A stretch of 64,000 bases of DNA from Chitinophagaceae bacterium (GTDB lineage: Bacteria; Bacteroidota; Bacteroidia; Chitinophagales; Chitinophagaceae): contig JADJFD010000005.1 of the NCBI GenBank assembly GCA_016708765.1, positions 248,001 through 312,000 of the forward strand, written 5' to 3'. Each line of letters starts with the position of its first letter. The first letter of the stretch is position 1. Shown here in pieces: positions 51,627-60,347 of this stretch. Under the pieces are notes generated by a model. It searched no databases, was not told the origin of the DNA, and was given only the letters and a program-made list of their open reading frames with translations. The position numbers and the translations under genes were made by a program.

Positions 51627-52265
51627 TTGTCTTTATCAGAGATATATCATCTATTCATTCAAAACATCAGGGAAACAAAATGGCCTGAATGGGTAAGCAC
51701 CTTTACCCAAATTGCCAGTGTTCTATATGCCCGGAAAAACAATATTCTTGTTTATCCTACCGGAATAATCGGAGTTTTGCTAGCTGCATACGTTTATTTT
51801 TTTTTAATTCACCCTCCTTTATATGCAGATGCGTCCTTAAACATTTACTATTTTGCTATGAGTGTATATGGTTGGTATAATTGGGTACAAAAGAAAAATG
51901 GGGATACAGTATATCCAATTAGTTGGTGTAGCAAAAAAGAGCTCAGTTTTGGAATAGGTTTTTTCTTTTTGTTCTGGGCTCTTATTTATTTTGTTTTAAT
52001 ACAGTTTACAAATAGCAACACTCCTATACTTGATTCTTTAGTTTCCTCTTCGGCTATTACAGCAATGTGGTGGATGGCAAAACGAAAAATTGAAAACTGG
52101 CTTGCCTGGATATTTTCAAATATCATTGCAATACCATTAAACTTTTACAAAGGACTAATGCTTTTTACTCTCATGTATGTATTGTTTTTATTGTTAGCAT
52201 GGTGGGGCTATACAGAGTGGAAAAAGAAATATAAATCAGCACATTCTGAATTACAAAAAGAATAA
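51627..52265 (+). CDS. pnuC: Nicotinamide riboside/mononucleotide transporter PnuC
   Basis: A 212-residue inner-membrane protein with about seven membrane segments. WVSTFTQIASVLYARKNNILVYPTGIIGVLLAAYVYF and YYFAMSVYGWYNWVQKK, followed by AITAMWWMAKRKIENWLAWIFSNIIAIPLNFYKGL, are conserved in PnuC. PnuC imports nicotinamide riboside for NAD salvage. The start is TTG; no ATG is available before the first membrane segment. A glycosyltransferase gene overlaps its end by one base, and a NadR-like kinase gene lies beyond it. Confidence 0.9.
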   Translation: MSLSEIYHLFIQNIRETKWPEWVSTFTQIASVLYARKNNILVYPTGIIGVLLAAYVYFFLIHPPLYADASLNIYYFAMSVYGWYNWVQKKNGDTVYPISWCSKKELSFGIGFFFLFWALIYFVLIQFTNSNTPILDSLVSSSAITAMWWMAKRKIENWLAWIFSNIIAIPLNFYKGLMLFTLMYVLFLLLAWWGYTEWKKKYKSAHSELQKE

Positions 52266-53590
52266 TGCAAAACCAAATAAACTATAAACCACTTCAAATT
52301 TTAATCGGTCTTGCTGTATTAGTAAATTTCAGCGGACTTTTTGTTACAATAATGGATCCCGATGCTAATTTATACGCATCTATAGCCAAAACAATGGCTG
52401 AAAATAACGATTACGTAAACCTCTATTTTCGTGGTATAGACTGGCTGGACAAACCACATTTTCCCTTTTGGATTACGGCTTTGTTTTTTGAAGTTTTTGG
52501 TTTTCACACATGGGTTTACAAATTGCCTGGTGTTTTGTCTACAATGCTTGGTGCTTGGTACACTTATCTTTTTGCAAAAAAGTATTACAATAAAACGATT
52601 GCTTTATGGGCAGTTTTTATTTTGCTTACTTCTATACACATTATTGTTTCTAACAACGATGTAAGAGCCGAGCCATTTCTTACCGGTCTTATTATTGCAT
52701 CAGTTTACCATTTTTCCAATTCTATTTCAAAAAAAATAAGTATTCAACTGGTAGTCGCTTGTTTGTTTGCAGCCTGTGCTGTTATGACAAAGGGTCTTTT
52801 TACCTTGATACCAATTGGCGGTGCTGTGGTTGGAGAACTTATTATAAAAAAGAAATGGAGAGAACTTTTTCATTGGAGATGGATTGTCGCCGTAACCTTA
52901 ATCACTATTTTCATTTTGCCAGAATTGTATTGCCTTTGGCTTCAATTTGATCAGCATCCTGAAAAGATTGTATTTGGCACCACCGGAGTTTCTGGCATTC
53001 AGTTTTTTTTGTGGGACAGCCAATTTGGCCGCTTTTTCAATACCGGACCTATTAAAGGAAAAGGTGATTACTTATTTTTCTTACATACAATATTGTGGGC
53101 CATGCTACCGTGGTCGCTTATTATGTATGCAGCACTTTTTACAAAACTGAAGAATGGTTTGCGAAAAGTAAAAACTGATTATAACGAATGGTTTACTGTA
53201 TGCGGTAGTTTGCTCACTTTGTTAATTTTTTCTCTTTCCTCATTTCAGCTGCCACATTATTCTAATATTGTATTTCCATTTCTGGCAATATTGTGTGCTC
53301 ATTTTATATGGAATTTGGTAAAATCAGGCAAAAAAATATTTGCCGCAATTCAGCACATCCTCAGTGTACTAATTCTTATATTGGTAGTAGCGTTGGTAAT
53401 AATTTATAAGCCTTCAATAAATTTATTATTTGTATTCCTGCTGATAGCAATGCTTTTTTTAGCGTTACTGCTTAGGCTTCACAAAAATGAAAGCCCATAC
53501 ACTCCATATTTTAGGTCAGGGTTTATTATATCAGCTGTTGCCTTATTTCTCAATCTCTCTTTTTATCCCAGCTTATTGAAATATCAATAA
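52265..53590 (+). CDS. Glycosyltransferase family 39 (PMT/ArnT-like), ended by an in-frame TAA
   Basis: The open part is 441 residues with about ten membrane segments. The first loop carries IMDPDANLYASIAKTMAENNDY, DWLDKPHFPFWITALFFEVFG and the KLPGVLSTMLGAWYTYLFAKKYY helix, with catalytic Asp residues typical of dolichol- or polyprenyl-phosphate-sugar-using ArnT/PMT enzymes. The frame is closed by a TAA at 53588-53590 and continues open, in the same frame, to 53917. Restored, it would be about 550 residues, the usual length. It is placed between pnuC and a NadR-like gene. The donor sugar and acceptor are unknown. Confidence 0.82.
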   Translation: MQNQINYKPLQILIGLAVLVNFSGLFVTIMDPDANLYASIAKTMAENNDYVNLYFRGIDWLDKPHFPFWITALFFEVFGFHTWVYKLPGVLSTMLGAWYTYLFAKKYYNKTIALWAVFILLTSIHIIVSNNDVRAEPFLTGLIIASVYHFSNSISKKISIQLVVACLFAACAVMTKGLFTLIPIGGAVVGELIIKKKWRELFHWRWIVAVTLITIFILPELYCLWLQFDQHPEKIVFGTTGVSGIQFFLWDSQFGRFFNTGPIKGKGDYLFFLHTILWAMLPWSLIMYAALFTKLKNGLRKVKTDYNEWFTVCGSLLTLLIFSLSSFQLPHYSNIVFPFLAILCAHFIWNLVKSGKKIFAAIQHILSVLILILVVALVIIYKPSINLLFVFLLIAMLFLALLLRLHKNESPYTPYFRSGFIISAVALFLNLSFYPSLLKYQ

Positions 53591-53917
53591 AGTACTGTTG
53601 CTTCCTCTTATATAAATAATAAATATCCGGGAAAACCCGTTGCAAGAATTGGCACCTACATGCCTTCAGGCGAATTTTACCTGAAAGAGTCTACTTATGA
53701 AACTTCATTTGAAGAGCTAACCAATGGTAGATTTAAAAAGGCTTCATTGTTTTATATAACTGAACAGGATATAAATGAATTGAAAACAAGAGATATTCGA
53801 TTCGATATTTTGCAAACATTTGATGGGTTTAATATAACTATGCTCAACTTAAAATTTCTGAATAAAAAAACAAGGAAAGAAGAACTAAAAAAAACATACC
53901 TAATACAGTTGTTGTAA
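53591..53917 (+). pseudogene. In-frame C-terminal remnant of the GT39 glycosyltransferase
   Basis: This segment continues the frame of the upstream gene after its TAA: SSYINNKYPGKPVARIGTYM and SGEFYLKESTYETSF resemble the soluble C-terminal part of ArnT-like enzymes. It ends with a stop at 53915-53917. There is no start codon or promoter of its own that makes sense, so it is best read as the cut-off tail of the same gene, either by real mutation or error. Confidence 0.65.
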
Positions 53918-53962
53918 TTATATTATTTAATTTTCCTATTCAACTAAATCAATAGTTCAGTC

Positions 53963-53970
53963 TATTTTTG
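53963..53970 (+). promoter_or_regulatory. -7 element before the NadR-like gene
   Basis: TATTTTTG four bases before the ATG at 53975; an example of a possible leaderless transcript. Confidence 0.55.
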
Positions 53971-53974
53971 ATCA

Positions 53975-54523
53975 ATGCAATTCAACTCAAAAGAGAATTT
54001 AATAAAGGTTGTTGTCATAGGACCAGAAAGCACTGGAAAAAGCACTTTGTGCACACAACTTGCCAACTACTATAACAGCATCTGGTGTCCTGAGTATGCC
54101 AGAGAGTATTTATTAAAGCATGGAACTAATTATACCTTTGATGATTTACTAGCTATTGCAAAAGGGCAAGTTGCTCTGGAGAACGAATACATTTTAAAAA
54201 ACGAAAAGCAAGGTCCACCGCTTTTTATTGACACCGATATGTATGTAATGAAAGTTTGGTGTGAATTTGTTTTTGGCAAATGTCATCGCTTTATTCTTGA
54301 CCAAATCGTTGAAAGAAAGTATGACTTGTATTTATTATGCAATACCGATTTGCCATGGGTAAAAGACGAACTACGGGAATATCCTGATCTTGAAAGTAGG
54401 CAGCAATTGCATAAGATTTATACTGACATAATGATTAATCAGCAAACTCCGTGGGTTGATATAAAGGGCAATTATGAAGAAAGGTTGAGGATTGCAATTA
54501 AAGCTGTGGACGATTTGCTCTAG
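53975..54523 (+). CDS. NadR-like nicotinamide riboside kinase (AAA ATPase)
   Basis: A 182-residue P-loop kinase. IKVVVIGPESTGKSTLCTQLANYY holds Walker A; WCPEYAREYLLKHG and LFIDTDMYVMKVWCEFVFGKC, then LYLLCNTDLPWVKDELRE and ESRQQLHKIY, match the kinase domain of NadR. It lacks the adenylyltransferase domain. It likely phosphorylates imported nicotinamide riboside to NMN. Proximity to pnuC supports NAD salvage. It has its own promoter motif. Confidence 0.88.
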   Translation: MQFNSKENLIKVVVIGPESTGKSTLCTQLANYYNSIWCPEYAREYLLKHGTNYTFDDLLAIAKGQVALENEYILKNEKQGPPLFIDTDMYVMKVWCEFVFGKCHRFILDQIVERKYDLYLLCNTDLPWVKDELREYPDLESRQQLHKIYTDIMINQQTPWVDIKGNYEERLRIAIKAVDDLL

Positions 54524-54542
54524 TACTTATCGAAAATTATAG

Positions 54543-55277
54543 CTAAGGCGATAATCCTATTATTTTTTGTATATCCGGATCTACCTGAAGATTATTCATT
54601 TGCTGCATGATTCTTCTTGACCGACCTGAAACAAATGCTGATGCTGGTTTTACTTTGTATCTTTTAGGACTTGGCAAGCAAGCTGCTATTAATGCTGCTT
54701 CCTGTCTTGTTAAGTTTTTTGCAGGCTTATTAAAATATTTATTGGCGGCCATTTCGATTCCAAAAATTCCATCACCCATTTCTATTACATTAAGATATAC
54801 GTCCAAAATTCTTTTCTTGCCCCAAACTAATTCAATCATAAATGTAAAATAGGTTTCAAGCCCTTTTCGAATCCAGCTTCTTCCCTGCCATAAAAAAACA
54901 TTTTTTGCTACCTGCTGGCTGATGGTGCTGCCACCTCTTATTCTTCCTGGCTTTTTCTCATTATACTTCATTGCTTTTTTAATACTCTTCCAGTCGAAGC
55001 CGCTATGGTCTGGAAATAGTTGATCTTCTGAATCAATTACTGCCAGCTTAGCATTAGGTGAAATGGAACTTCTTCTTACATAATCTCTTTTTAGGCCATG
55101 CCCACCAATCCAACTAACCAACTGCGTAACGGTGATTGGAGGGTTAACCCATTTTAGAAGTATAATATAGAAAAACTGGAAGATGAAGATCCATAAAAAG
55201 ATGCGTTTGGTCCATCTCCAAAGTTTACGAAGGAAGGTTTGCTTTTTTATTTTTTTTCTTTTAGAGTCGTTTACCAT
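54543..55277 (-). CDS. mtgA: Monofunctional peptidoglycan transglycosylase
   Basis: A 244-residue membrane-anchored GT51 glycosyltransferase. There is one membrane segment (about 25-45), then AVIDSEDQLFPDHSGFDWKSIKKAM with the catalytic Glu, RGGSTISQQVAKNVFLW, KKRILDVYLNVIEMGDGIFGIEMAANKYF and RQEAALIAACLPSPKRY. It polymerises lipid II. The 5' end overlaps the LysE gene by 17 bases. Confidence 0.94.
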   Translation of the reverse strand: MVNDSKRKKIKKQTFLRKLWRWTKRIFLWIFIFQFFYIILLKWVNPPITVTQLVSWIGGHGLKRDYVRRSSISPNAKLAVIDSEDQLFPDHSGFDWKSIKKAMKYNEKKPGRIRGGSTISQQVAKNVFLWQGRSWIRKGLETYFTFMIELVWGKKRILDVYLNVIEMGDGIFGIEMAANKYFNKPAKNLTRQEAALIAACLPSPKRYKVKPASAFVSGRSRRIMQQMNNLQVDPDIQKIIGLSP

Positions 55278-55893
55278 AAACCATCAGTCCCCAAATTAGT
55301 ACAATACCAAATACAATCAATATTATTCCATTAATGCGATTAATAATATGAATGTTGTGTGGCGTAAGTCTATTTCTTATTTTTCCAGCCAACATTACTT
55401 TCAATGTATCTGAACTAACCATAAAAAGTAAACAAGTGGCAAAGATGATGATGCGTTCGTTAATACTATGTGTAATTACGGCTGTAGAAGTAGTGATCCA
55501 AAAAATGAAGACTCCCGGATTTAAACTATTCATAAAAAACCCAGAGGCGAATATTTTTGCAAAATCCCTTTTTCTGAATTTGAATACCTGTTTCCCTTCT
55601 TCGTTTACCTTCACTTTTTTAAAGAACAGAAAAAAAATACCCATAGTAATTAAAAAAGCAGAGCCGGCAATTCCAACTTCCGTTTTATAAACTCGAATGC
55701 TATCAAACAATTGGGTAAAAACATTACTTATAAGAACAAGGGTAATATCGCTGAAGAAAACACCAAATACAAAAGCAAAACCACCTCTGTAGCCGTTATT
55801 CAAACTCTGTTTAATAATGGAAAACAATACAGGTCCTACTGCAATACTAAGCAGTAACCCAAATCCGAGGCCTTTTAATACGGCTTCAATCAT
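55261..55893 (-). CDS. LysE family translocator
   Basis: A 210-residue membrane protein with about six hydrophobic segments. The opening VLKGLGFGLLLSIAVGPVLFSIIKQSLNNGYRGGFAFVFGVFFSD is the LysE/RhtB pattern, including the GP motif. NSLNPGVFIFWITTS is the other family hallmark. It likely exports amino acids or small metabolites; the substrate is unknown. The ATG at 55893 is used because the longer form adds only a few non-conserved residues. It precedes and overlaps mtgA. Confidence 0.88.
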   Translation of the reverse strand: MIEAVLKGLGFGLLLSIAVGPVLFSIIKQSLNNGYRGGFAFVFGVFFSDITLVLISNVFTQLFDSIRVYKTEVGIAGSAFLITMGIFFLFFKKVKVNEEGKQVFKFRKRDFAKIFASGFFMNSLNPGVFIFWITTSTAVITHSINERIIIFATCLLFMVSSDTLKVMLAGKIRNRLTPHNIHIINRINGIILIVFGIVLIWGLMVYGKRL

Positions 55894-55929
55894 GTTTACA
55901 AAGTACAAAACAATTTTGTACTGCTGGTT

Positions 55930-56207
55930 TTACAAACAACCTTCTTTCAAATATTTTTCCCACTCTTCCAGCATTTTTCCTTTCATTACTCTTGGAAATT
56001 TATGCTGACTTCCTATTTTCCCTTTCAATTCCATAAACTTCATAAATTGGTCTTCTGATAACACTTCCACAAATACTTCTTTTAGTGCACTGTCTCTTTC
56101 GGTGGCATAGTCATCATTTAGCAGTCGGAGATTCTCATCAATTCGTTTTCTGATTTTTTCTTTATCTACTTTGTCATCTGTTGCAATATACCAGCGATGT
56201 GCAAAAA
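55930..56207 (-). pseudogene. Frameshifted C-terminal part of the GH3-like gene
   Basis: In the shifted frame the minus strand reads FAHRWYIATDDK, IDENLRLLNDDYATERDSAL, LKEVFVEVLSEDQFMKFMEL and KFPRVMKGKMLEEWEKYL, ending in a stop at 55930-55932. This is the normal C-terminus of the GH3-like protein whose main part is 56166-57461. The shift occurs at a run of five A on the plus strand (56203-56207); six would restore the frame. Confidence 0.75.
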
Positions 56208-57461
56208 GGTACCATGCGGTATGCCCGCCACTGTAAATTCTGGAATACTAACATTGAATTCATCACTCACCAGCCCAATCGCTTTATTCATATTTTCCAC
56301 ACTCAAGTGTTCGCCAGTAAGGCTAAGAAAATGTTTGGTACGCCCAGTAATTACCAGTTCGATTTTTGCCAGATCAACAAATTTAATGGTGTCGCCCAAA
56401 ATATACCTCCAGGCGCCAGCATTGGTACTCATCAGCAAGGCATATTCTTTTCCCTCTTCTACTTCATGAATCATTTTTGCATCGGGATTGTCAACTATCT
56501 TTCCATCACTATCAAAATTTTTGTCATCAAATGGTACAAATTCAAAAAAGATATTGTTGTTCAGGATAAGTTGCATACCCTTTGCATGCTCTCTTGTTTT
56601 ATACCCAATAAATCCTTCGCTGGATAAATAATTTTCGATGTACACAATTGGTTTACCCAATAATTTTTCAAAACTTTTTTTATATGGTTCAAAAGAGACA
56701 CCCCCATGAACGAAGAAGCTAAAGTTGGGCCATATTTCATGGATATTTTTAACCTTGTAACGTTCAATTACCATTTCCATACACATCTGGCACCAGGCTG
56801 GCACACCAACAATATGACCAATATCCCAGTCCTTTGCATGTTCTACTATTTCATTTAATTTTTGATTCCAGTCTGACATAGCCGCTATGCGACCGCCTGG
56901 TTTATAGAAAGTCTGAAACCAAAATGGTCTTTTCTTCGCTAGTATACCGCTAAGGTCGCCGGCATACCAGCCAGCTTTTCCTTTCTTTAAATCAGTGGCT
57001 CCGCCAAGAAATAAAAAGCCTTTGGTCATTGCTTTTTTATTAGCCTCATCATATCTTATCAGGCTCAATATTTGGCGTAGATAATTAACGGTATTGCTAC
57101 GCAATAATTCTTTGGTGACGGGAATGTATTTGCTTGCCGCATCTGAAGTGCCGGAGCTAAGTGCATAATATTTTATTTTACCTGGCCAAGCTACGTCGGC
57201 CACACCATCTAATGTTTTCTTCCACCACTCTTCATAGATTTTGTTGTAATCATGCACAGGCACCAGTTCCTGAAATTTTTTCCCTGGATGCTTGCTCAAC
57301 AATGCGTCATCAAAACGATATCTCTGGCCAAACTCTGTAAACCTCGCCTTCTTTAATAATTTTTTTAACACTTTGATTTGCTGGCGACGTGGATCATTCG
57401 GTGGTATTCGTAATGCTGCAGCTATTGCTCTTGGTAGTTTTATGTCGATAATATTCGCCAT
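56166..57461 (-). CDS. GH3 auxin-responsive promoter family protein (acyl-adenylate-forming), frameshifted at its end
   Basis: The open frame gives 431 residues: N-terminal helix (LPRAIAAALRIPPNDPRRQQIKVLKKLLKKA), KIKYYALSSGTSDAASKYIPVT with the ATP-binding Ser/Thr loop, GVSFEPYKKSFEKLLG, YLSSEGFIGYKT, and YILGDTIKFVDLAKIELVITGRTKHFLSLTGEHLS. GH3-like proteins adenylate carboxylic acids and may join them to amines; the bacterial substrates are unknown. The frame loses the family sequence at FTVAGIPHGTF and stops early. Reading one base over restores the C-terminus (55930-56207), giving about 510 residues in all. Confidence 0.83.
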   Translation of the reverse strand: MANIIDIKLPRAIAAALRIPPNDPRRQQIKVLKKLLKKARFTEFGQRYRFDDALLSKHPGKKFQELVPVHDYNKIYEEWWKKTLDGVADVAWPGKIKYYALSSGTSDAASKYIPVTKELLRSNTVNYLRQILSLIRYDEANKKAMTKGFLFLGGATDLKKGKAGWYAGDLSGILAKKRPFWFQTFYKPGGRIAAMSDWNQKLNEIVEHAKDWDIGHIVGVPAWCQMCMEMVIERYKVKNIHEIWPNFSFFVHGGVSFEPYKKSFEKLLGKPIVYIENYLSSEGFIGYKTREHAKGMQLILNNNIFFEFVPFDDKNFDSDGKIVDNPDAKMIHEVEEGKEYALLMSTNAGAWRYILGDTIKFVDLAKIELVITGRTKHFLSLTGEHLSVENMNKAIGLVSDEFNVSIPEFTVAGIPHGTFLHIAGILQQMTK

Positions 57462-57537
57462 GTAAAGCTTAAAGGTTTGGTTTAAAGTTACGCAATGTAT
57501 TTTTTGAAACCGATGTGAAAATAGCCTTGTATTGAAT

Positions 57538-59481
57538 TCATCCGCCTAAACTACGGTACATTCTCTTAATCAACTTCAAATCATTAATAGGTTCGTAATC
57601 CCTAGCATACCAGTAATCCATCATTTGCAAGCTTTCTTTTGGTAACGCTTGTTTTTTATCAGCTGGTATCCCGTTGCAACTAATAACTGCATTATATAAT
57701 GAAGGAAGACTTTTTTCAGGAACGGCATAGCCGATCCATGTTTTTCTGGCAAAAAGAACCTGAAAGCAATTTTTTAAAAAGGACAATGGCTTTCTTACAA
57801 AAATTAAATGAACAGGAAATGTAATAATTGAAAAAATGGAAATGCTTACATCAAGTAGCCGTTTTAAACGCCGATTATATGGATCTGAAAGTTTAAAGCC
57901 ATTTTCTTTTGAAACCACTTCGCCAGAACTGTCTTTTGAATTACTACCAACAATACTTGTGGTGCCATGTGCATGAATCTTTACATTTATTGATGGCGGT
58001 AGTTGTTGTATTACTTCTATTATTTCTGCATATGATAATGTTCCTTGACAAAATATTATTTCTCGGAAAGGAATAACAGACGACAAGCCTTTAATATTCT
58101 TAACGCTGCCAATACCATCATTATCATCTGCATGTACTGCAATCCGGCCAAGTACTCTTTGTTTTAGACCTGCGTCCTTCAATAATTGTTTTGCAGCGTC
58201 AAACTCTTCTACAGATCCTGCAATAATTGTTTGAGTGTGTTCATCCCTGTCCTTGTTGCTATTTAATACATTTGATTGAATGAGTATCAGACGCAGTAAA
58301 CTTATCAATGCAAATGCCAGCATTGCTCCAAATAAAATAATGGCTCTTGAAAAGCGATACTGTTCGGGCAGCATTGCATAAGCAGCCAAGAGGACAATGG
58401 TTGCTACTACTGATGAACGAAAAAGCTCACTCCATTTATACCAGCGGTCATAAAGTCCGGCATAATATGCTGTTATGAGGTAGAATATAGTATAAGCTGG
58501 AAATGCAATCCACAATAATTTGTTTTCATATTGAATGTCTGTACGTACATATTCACTCCATATATTTTTCATAAGCCAAAAGGAAAGAAGAATAAGTCCC
58601 GCATCAATGATTGGCAGACCATTTTTACGAATAAAACTTCCTATTGTTGAAAGAGCGGCACGGAACCAAATAGCAACATGAATTAAGAAACTAAAAATTC
58701 CAGCCTTACTGCCGCCATAGTGTTTGCGAACAAAAATACTCATGGCATTATAAAACATCCGCACATAATTCATACTGCCTTTTCTTGTGCTTTCTCCCTT
58801 AAAATGTATAATACTGCTTTCAGCGAAATAATGATTCTTAAACCCTGCCTTCTGAATACGATAGCTAAGGTCAACATCTTCGCCATACATAAAAAAAGTT
58901 TCATCAAAGCCGCCTACCTTATCAAGTACTTCTCTCTTTATCATCATAAAAGCTCCAGCTAAAACATCCACTTCATTATTTACATTTTCGTTGAGATGTC
59001 CAAGATGGTATCTTGAAAATATTTTAGAACGAGGAAACAATTTTGCGAGCCCAAACAATTTGTATAACGACGTGGAAGGAGAAGGAAAAGAACGTTTTGA
59101 TTCCTTTAGAAATTTACCGCTACCATCCAACATTTTAATTCCTATTGCGCCAGCATCTTTATTGGCTTCAAAAAAGGAGACGCATTTTGTAAAACAATCT
59201 TCTGGTATAATGGTATCAGGATTCAAAAAGAGAATATAGCTACCTTTTGCCTGCTGAAGCCCTTGGTTACAAGCTTTAGCAAAGCCTGTATTTTCTTTAT
59301 TAGTAATATATTTTACTGCCGGAAATTTTGCAGTAAGGTATTCAATACTGTTATCAGAAGAGTTATTATCTACTACTATTACCTCTGCATCTATGACAGC
59401 CATAGCTTTTTGCACAGAACAAAGACATTGCTCCAGAAAAAGCTTAACGTTGTAATTGACTATAATAACTGAAAGTTCCAA
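57538..59481 (-). CDS. Glycosyltransferase family 2 fused to a sugar-transferase-like membrane module
   Basis: A 647-residue fusion. Residues 1-270 are a GT2 domain: LSVIIVNYNVKLFLEQCLCSV, VVDNNSSDNS, NTGFAKACNQGLQQAKGSYILFLNPDT and GAFMMIKREVLDKVGGFDETFFMYGEDVDLSYR. Four membrane segments follow at about 295-405. Then a Rossmann-like part (QTIIAGSVEEFDAAKQLLKD) and a tail with NRRLKRLLDVSISIFSIITFP like the start of a polyprenyl glycosylphosphotransferase. The conserved catalytic core of the latter appears reduced. It may initiate and extend a surface polysaccharide; inference. Confidence 0.83.
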   Translation of the reverse strand: MELSVIIVNYNVKLFLEQCLCSVQKAMAVIDAEVIVVDNNSSDNSIEYLTAKFPAVKYITNKENTGFAKACNQGLQQAKGSYILFLNPDTIIPEDCFTKCVSFFEANKDAGAIGIKMLDGSGKFLKESKRSFPSPSTSLYKLFGLAKLFPRSKIFSRYHLGHLNENVNNEVDVLAGAFMMIKREVLDKVGGFDETFFMYGEDVDLSYRIQKAGFKNHYFAESSIIHFKGESTRKGSMNYVRMFYNAMSIFVRKHYGGSKAGIFSFLIHVAIWFRAALSTIGSFIRKNGLPIIDAGLILLSFWLMKNIWSEYVRTDIQYENKLLWIAFPAYTIFYLITAYYAGLYDRWYKWSELFRSSVVATIVLLAAYAMLPEQYRFSRAIILFGAMLAFALISLLRLILIQSNVLNSNKDRDEHTQTIIAGSVEEFDAAKQLLKDAGLKQRVLGRIAVHADDNDGIGSVKNIKGLSSVIPFREIIFCQGTLSYAEIIEVIQQLPPSINVKIHAHGTTSIVGSNSKDSSGEVVSKENGFKLSDPYNRRLKRLLDVSISIFSIITFPVHLIFVRKPLSFLKNCFQVLFARKTWIGYAVPEKSLPSLYNAVISCNGIPADKKQALPKESLQMMDYWYARDYEPINDLKLIKRMYRSLGG

Positions 59482-59556
59482 GATTAATACGAAGTAAGAA
59501 GATTTCGGCTGTTATTCAAAATGTCAGTTTCATTTCTCCCCTTTCGGTGATGGTGG

Positions 59557-59564
59557 TATCTTTG
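59557..59564 (+). promoter_or_regulatory. -7 element before the inositol monophosphatase gene
   Basis: TATCTTTG three bases before the ATG at 59568, the tightest spacing in the window; a leaderless transcript would be expected. Confidence 0.55.
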
Positions 59565-59567
59565 CAC

Positions 59568-60347
59568 ATGCTTAAATCCACATTAATTGAGGCCACAAAG
59601 GCCGGTGCAGCAGAAATTCTTCGTTTTTTTAATAATGATTTTAAGATTAGTAATAAGCCCGGAGTAAATAATCTGGTAACTGAAGCCGATCATGCAGCTG
59701 AAAAAGCAATAATTGCCGTTATTAAAACCGTTTTTCCCGATCACCAGATACTGGCAGAAGAAAGTGGTGAGTTGATTCAGGATTCAACGTATAAATGGAT
59801 TATCGATCCCATTGATGGTACGGTTAATTTTGCCCATGGCATTCCGTTAAATTGTGTTTCTATCGGTATTGAACATGAGGGAGAAATTGTGATGGCGGCT
59901 GTTTACAATCCGCATATGAATGAGTTTTACTTTGCTGAAAAAGGAAAAGGCGCAACATTGAATGACAAGCCTATTAAAGTGAGTGAAGAAACACAAGCAA
60001 TAAAAGCATGTCTGGTAACAGGATTTCCATACACTTATATTAATGAACCGAACGGACCATTGGAAATATTTTAACGATTTGTTCGCAAAGGTGTGCCAGT
60101 TCGAAGGTTAGGTTCGGCAGCCATTGATCTTTGTTGGGTGGCCGCAGGAAGATTTGATGGTTTCTTTGAGCATAAACTGGAAGCTTGGGATAGTGCAGCA
60201 GGTTATTTAATTGTTGAAGAAGCAGGAGGAAAAGTCACCGACCTTCAGGGTAATAAGTTTTCTGTTTATCAGCATAAAGTACTGGCGACAAACGGAAAGA
60301 TTCATGATGAAATGGTGGCAGTAATTAATAATAAAAAAGAACTATGA
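59568..60347 (+). pseudogene. Inositol monophosphatase family protein, interrupted by an in-frame TAA
   Basis: Residues 1-168 (59568-60071) carry the metal sites EADHAAEKAI, LAEESGEL and WIIDPIDGTVNFAHGIP, then FPYTYINEPNGPLEIF. A TAA at 60072-60074 closes the frame, after which the same frame continues: RFVRKGVPVRRLGSAAIDLCWVAAGRFDGFFEHKLEAWDSAAG, normally part of the same enzyme, up to 60347. A single base change (GAA to TAA) would explain it. The intact product would be 259 residues, a magnesium-dependent phosphatase. thiL overlaps its end by four bases (ATGA). Confidence 0.82.

Noticed and set aside
53588..60074. Possible recoding of TAA as a sense codon, based on two in-frame TAA codons
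   Set aside because: TAA ends many clearly complete genes in the window (rpmH, tadA, sod and others), so it is a normal stop here.
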